Below are positions 62,201-64,000 of a DNA stretch of 64,000 nt, in pieces. The notes beneath the pieces were generated by a model. It was not told where the DNA came from. It saw nothing but the letters and a program-made list of their open reading frames with translations, and did no database searches. Position 1 is the stretch's first letter. Every line of letters starts with the position of its first letter. A program made the translations under genes and the position numbers. The DNA is from Jejuia sp. UBA6058 (GTDB lineage Bacteria; Bacteroidota; Bacteroidia; Flavobacteriales; Flavobacteriaceae): the NCBI GenBank assembly GCA_002428965.1, contig DIYI01000012.1:124001-188000 (forward strand). The letters run 5' to 3'.

Positions 62201-63803
62201 ACCATGGATTGCTAATGCCCGTAACTCTACACCATTTGTTGGGTTAATTTCGCCACCACCGCATCACGATATTTATTCTATTGAAGATTTAGCACAATTA
62301 ATTTTCGATTTAAAAAATGCAAATCGCGATGCCAGAATTAATGTAAAATTAGTGTCCGAAGTTGGTGTTGGAACTATCGCAGCAGGTGTTGCAAAAGCAA
62401 AAGCAGACGTTGTATTAATTTCAGGATACGATGGTGGTACGGGAGCATCGCCTTTAACCTCATTAAAGCATGCTGGTTTACCTTGGGAACTTGGTTTATC
62501 AGAGGCCCAACAAACCTTAGTATTAAACAATTTAAGAAGTAGAATTGTTGTAGAATGTGACGGACAGCTAAAAACAGGTCGCGATGTCGCTATTGCTGCT
62601 TTACTTGGTGCTGAAGAATTTGGATTCGCTACTGCACCGTTAGTAGCCTCAGGATGTATTATGATGCGCAAATGTCATTTAAATACTTGTCCTGTAGGTA
62701 TTGCAACTCAAGATAAGGAGTTACGTAAAAACTTTAAAGGCACACCAGAACACGTTATCAACTTCTTCTATTATGTAGCAGAAGAGTTAAGAGCTATAAT
62801 GGCGCAATTAGGGTTTAGAACCATGGCTGAAATGGTTGGTCAAACTCATAAAATTAATGCCAATAAAGCAATTAAGCATTATAAAGCTAAAGGCCTTGAC
62901 TTATCTAGTATTTTACACAGGCCAGCAGCATATAACGAATTGACGGTTAGAAATACAGAACAGCAAGACCATAACTTAGAGAATGTTTTAGATTTTTCAA
63001 TCCTACACGATTCGCATCGTGCACTGTACCGTAAAGAACAAATGACGCTTAACTATCATATTAGTAATATTGATAGAACGGTTGGTGCGATTGTAAGTAA
63101 CGAAATTTCTAAAATTTATGGACATTTAGGGCTTCCAGAAGACACCTTAAACATTAATTTCACTGGTTCTGCAGGACAAAGTTTTGGAGCATTTGGAGCA
63201 TTTGGATTAACGTTTACTTTAGAAGGAAACACAAACGACTATTTAGGTAAAGGTTTATCTGGAGCAAAACTAATCGTTAAAAAACCAAAAGAAGCAGACT
63301 TTAAAGCCAATGAAAACATTATTGTAGGTAATGTGTGTTTATTTGGTGCAGTAAACGGTCAAGCATATATAAATGGTATTGCTGGCGAACGTTTTGCGGT
63401 TCGTAACTCTGGAGCTACTGCTGTTGTGGAAGGTGTTGGAGACCACTGTTGTGAGTATATGACTGGTGGACGTGTGATTGTTTTGGGTGAAACTGGACGA
63501 AATTTTGCTGCTGGTATGAGTGGTGGAATTGCCTACGTTTATGATCCTGAAAATAAGTTCGTAAACGGGTTATGTAATACTGAAACTATAGAGTTTGAAG
63601 ATATCACTAGCGAAGATGCTAACGAATTAAAAGCTTCAATTGAAAAGCACAAGCTTTACACGGATAGTGAAATTGCCACCGAATTACTTTCAGATTGGGA
63701 TACAAGCCTAGGTAACTTTGTAAAAGTAATGCCAATTGAATACAAGCGTGCATTAAAGCGTTTAGAAACTGAAGAACAAATGGTAGAAGAATTAACAGCT
63801 TAA
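59289..63803 (+). CDS. gltB: Glutamate synthase large subunit
   Basis: This 1504-residue protein starts at ATG 59289; a TTG two codons earlier is not needed. The catalytic Cys17 (FEHENCGAGFICNL) becomes the N-terminus after removal of a 16-residue propeptide, as in class II glutaminases. The central domain, the FMN synthase barrel (GAMSYGSISREAHENLAIAM) and the 3Fe-4S cysteines in SGCIMMRKCHLNTCPVGIA follow, and a C-terminal beta-helix domain (GGRVIVLGETGRNFAAGMSG) closes it. With GltD it turns glutamine and 2-oxoglutarate into two glutamates, completing ammonium assimilation. Confidence 0.98.
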   Translation: MLKKQGLYSPDFEHENCGAGFICNLKGEKTNQIIHDALEILVKLEHRGGVSADGRTGDGAGLLIDIPHDYFKRVCDFSIPEQREYAVGMVFLPKVENQYNYCKSIFEKEVIAQGLTVLGWRKVPVDSTQLGQIALASEPNIEQLFIGKSDASISEVSFKAKLYAARKITEHEISGSKISESSYFYVPSLSNTTIIYKGIIMPEDIGPYYTDLQQKDLVTRLALVHQRFSTNTMPTWELAQPFRFMCQNGEINTLRGNVSRMRIREEIMKSDVFGPQIDKLFPIVLPGKSDSASMDMVVELLTHTDRSLPEIMMMMIPEAWEKHATMSEDKKSFYEYNGCIMEPWDGPASVPFTDGDYIGALLDRNGLRPSRYTVTKSGKLIMASEVGVVDVAPEDIESHGRLEPGKMFLVDMNEGRIIDDEEIKSKIVSERPYKEWLDKTRLHLRDVPYTNETCPIETIDIKTRQRLFNYTFEDIQEVITPMAQKGKEALGSMGIDTPLAVLSDRPQLISNYFKQLFAQVTNPPLDGIREEIVTDISLNLGKDRNIFSITERQCRKLRIQNPVISNADLEKIRTIQIESFKAETIQMLYPKAQGMNGLEDALDDIIIQIEKAIERKTNIIILSDRGVNKEFAPIPALLACSYVNHQMNRLRKRSYFDIIIESAEPREPHHFATLFGYGASAINPYMVNEIIRMQVKEGFIDNLNEDEAVENFNKAIGKGLLKIMNKIGISTLHSYRGSQIFEIVGFNSEFVEKYFPYTASRVEGIGLYEIEKEINQRYLQAYPDKSIDKKLGLNIGGDYRWRRNGERHMFNPTTVSKLQQAVRLSDQASYDVYSKAINEQSENLMTIRGLFEFDNLDPIPLDEVEPWTEIVKRFKTGAMSYGSISREAHENLAIAMNRIGGKSNSGEGGEDRNRFHPDVNGDSRNSAIKQVASGRFGVTSHYLTNAREIQIKMAQGAKPGEGGQLPGEKVLPWIANARNSTPFVGLISPPPHHDIYSIEDLAQLIFDLKNANRDARINVKLVSEVGVGTIAAGVAKAKADVVLISGYDGGTGASPLTSLKHAGLPWELGLSEAQQTLVLNNLRSRIVVECDGQLKTGRDVAIAALLGAEEFGFATAPLVASGCIMMRKCHLNTCPVGIATQDKELRKNFKGTPEHVINFFYYVAEELRAIMAQLGFRTMAEMVGQTHKINANKAIKHYKAKGLDLSSILHRPAAYNELTVRNTEQQDHNLENVLDFSILHDSHRALYRKEQMTLNYHISNIDRTVGAIVSNEISKIYGHLGLPEDTLNINFTGSAGQSFGAFGAFGLTFTLEGNTNDYLGKGLSGAKLIVKKPKEADFKANENIIVGNVCLFGAVNGQAYINGIAGERFAVRNSGATAVVEGVGDHCCEYMTGGRVIVLGETGRNFAAGMSGGIAYVYDPENKFVNGLCNTETIEFEDITSEDANELKASIEKHKLYTDSEIATELLSDWDTSLGNFVKVMPIEYKRALKRLETEEQMVEELTA

Positions 63804-63807
63804 GAAG

Positions 63808-64000
63808 ATGGGAAAAGTAACAGGTTTTAAAGAATTTGATAGACAAGATGAAACGTACACACCTGTAAAAGACCGTGTACAGCATTATAAAGAATTTACA
63901 GTGCCTCTTTCTGAAGAGGATTTAACAAAGCAAGGGTCTCGTTGTATGGACTGTGGTATTCCGTTTTGCCATAGTGGTTGCCCTCTTGGAAATTTAATTC
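63808..64000 (+). CDS. gltD: Glutamate synthase small subunit (3' end outside window)
   Basis: The gene starts at ATG 63808, 4 bp after the gltB stop, and runs off the window edge after 64 codons. The N-terminal 4Fe-4S binding cysteines are visible in CMDCGIPFCHSGCPLGN. This subunit takes electrons from NAD(P)H through FAD and feeds them to GltB. It forms the gltBD operon. Confidence 0.93.
   Translation, partial: MGKVTGFKEFDRQDETYTPVKDRVQHYKEFTVPLSEEDLTKQGSRCMDCGIPFCHSGCPLGNLI

Noticed and set aside
1..64000. tRNA, rRNA, CRISPR, insertion sequence or prophage
   Set aside because: No cloverleaf, spacer-repeat array, transposase or phage protein was recognised on either strand.

Overview
The window is AT-rich, has tightly packed genes and reads as the chromosome of a marine member of the Flavobacteriaceae (Bacteroidota). 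The main pointers are outer-membrane TonB receptors with carboxypeptidase-regulatory-like N-termini, many short-signal lipoproteins, -7 boxes of the TAnnTTTG type with few Shine-Dalgarno sites, a ribonucleotide reductase of flavobacterial type, and a gene cluster for algal polysaccharide breakdown. No tRNA, rRNA, CRISPR array, transposase or phage gene was seen. Genus and species cannot be fixed from the sequence alone.

Layout. 1-10.9 kb: cell-envelope and phosphate genes: a lipoprotein cut by the window edge and its partner TonB receptor, a MORN-repeat protein, a Pit phosphate transporter fused to a PhoU-like domain, a second outer-membrane receptor and an OmpA lipoprotein. 10.9-26 kb: housekeeping genes: nrdB-nrdA (ATP-cone on the beta subunit), a DUF3109 protein, MarC, a mini-flavoprotein, a globin, dCMP deaminase with a C-terminal processing protease, a HupE/UreJ-like protein, a TPR protein, a CBS protein, a GIDE-like membrane protein, a GNAT acetyltransferase, an aldo/keto reductase, a DinB protein and SSB. 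26-49 kb: a carbohydrate-degradation locus of eleven minus-strand genes (three GH2, GH30, GH29, a GH117-type enzyme, a sulfatase, two parallel beta-helix proteins, one secreted protein of unrecognised family, and glucuronate isomerase). Divergent from it is a membrane-anchored one-component regulator. The locus contains no SusC/SusD pair and no hybrid two-component sensor. 49-54.6 kb: nadA-nadB and PEP carboxylase. 54.6-64 kb: nitrogen assimilation: two ammonium transporters, a P-II protein, a porin, and glutamate synthase gltB plus the start of gltD.

How the genes fit together. The CAZyme locus looks built to trim sulfated, anhydrogalactose- and fucose- or L-galactose-containing oligosaccharides from red-algal-type galactans. 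It is mostly exo-acting and secreted or lipid-anchored, and it feeds uronate into the cytosol through UxaC. The divergent wHTH-TM-periplasmic protein is the obvious candidate regulator, and the short gap between it and uxaC carries repeated TAACG motifs and an inverted repeat. In the nitrogen block, outer-membrane entry (porin), inner-membrane entry (two Amt), sensing (GlnK) and assimilation (GOGAT) lie next to each other.

Non-coding points of interest are a GC-rich multi-stem element at 19274-19397, a degenerate 94-bp tandem duplication with DnaA-box-like 9-mers ahead of nrdBA, an attenuator-like leader before the CBS gene, and phased decamers between dinB-like and ssb.
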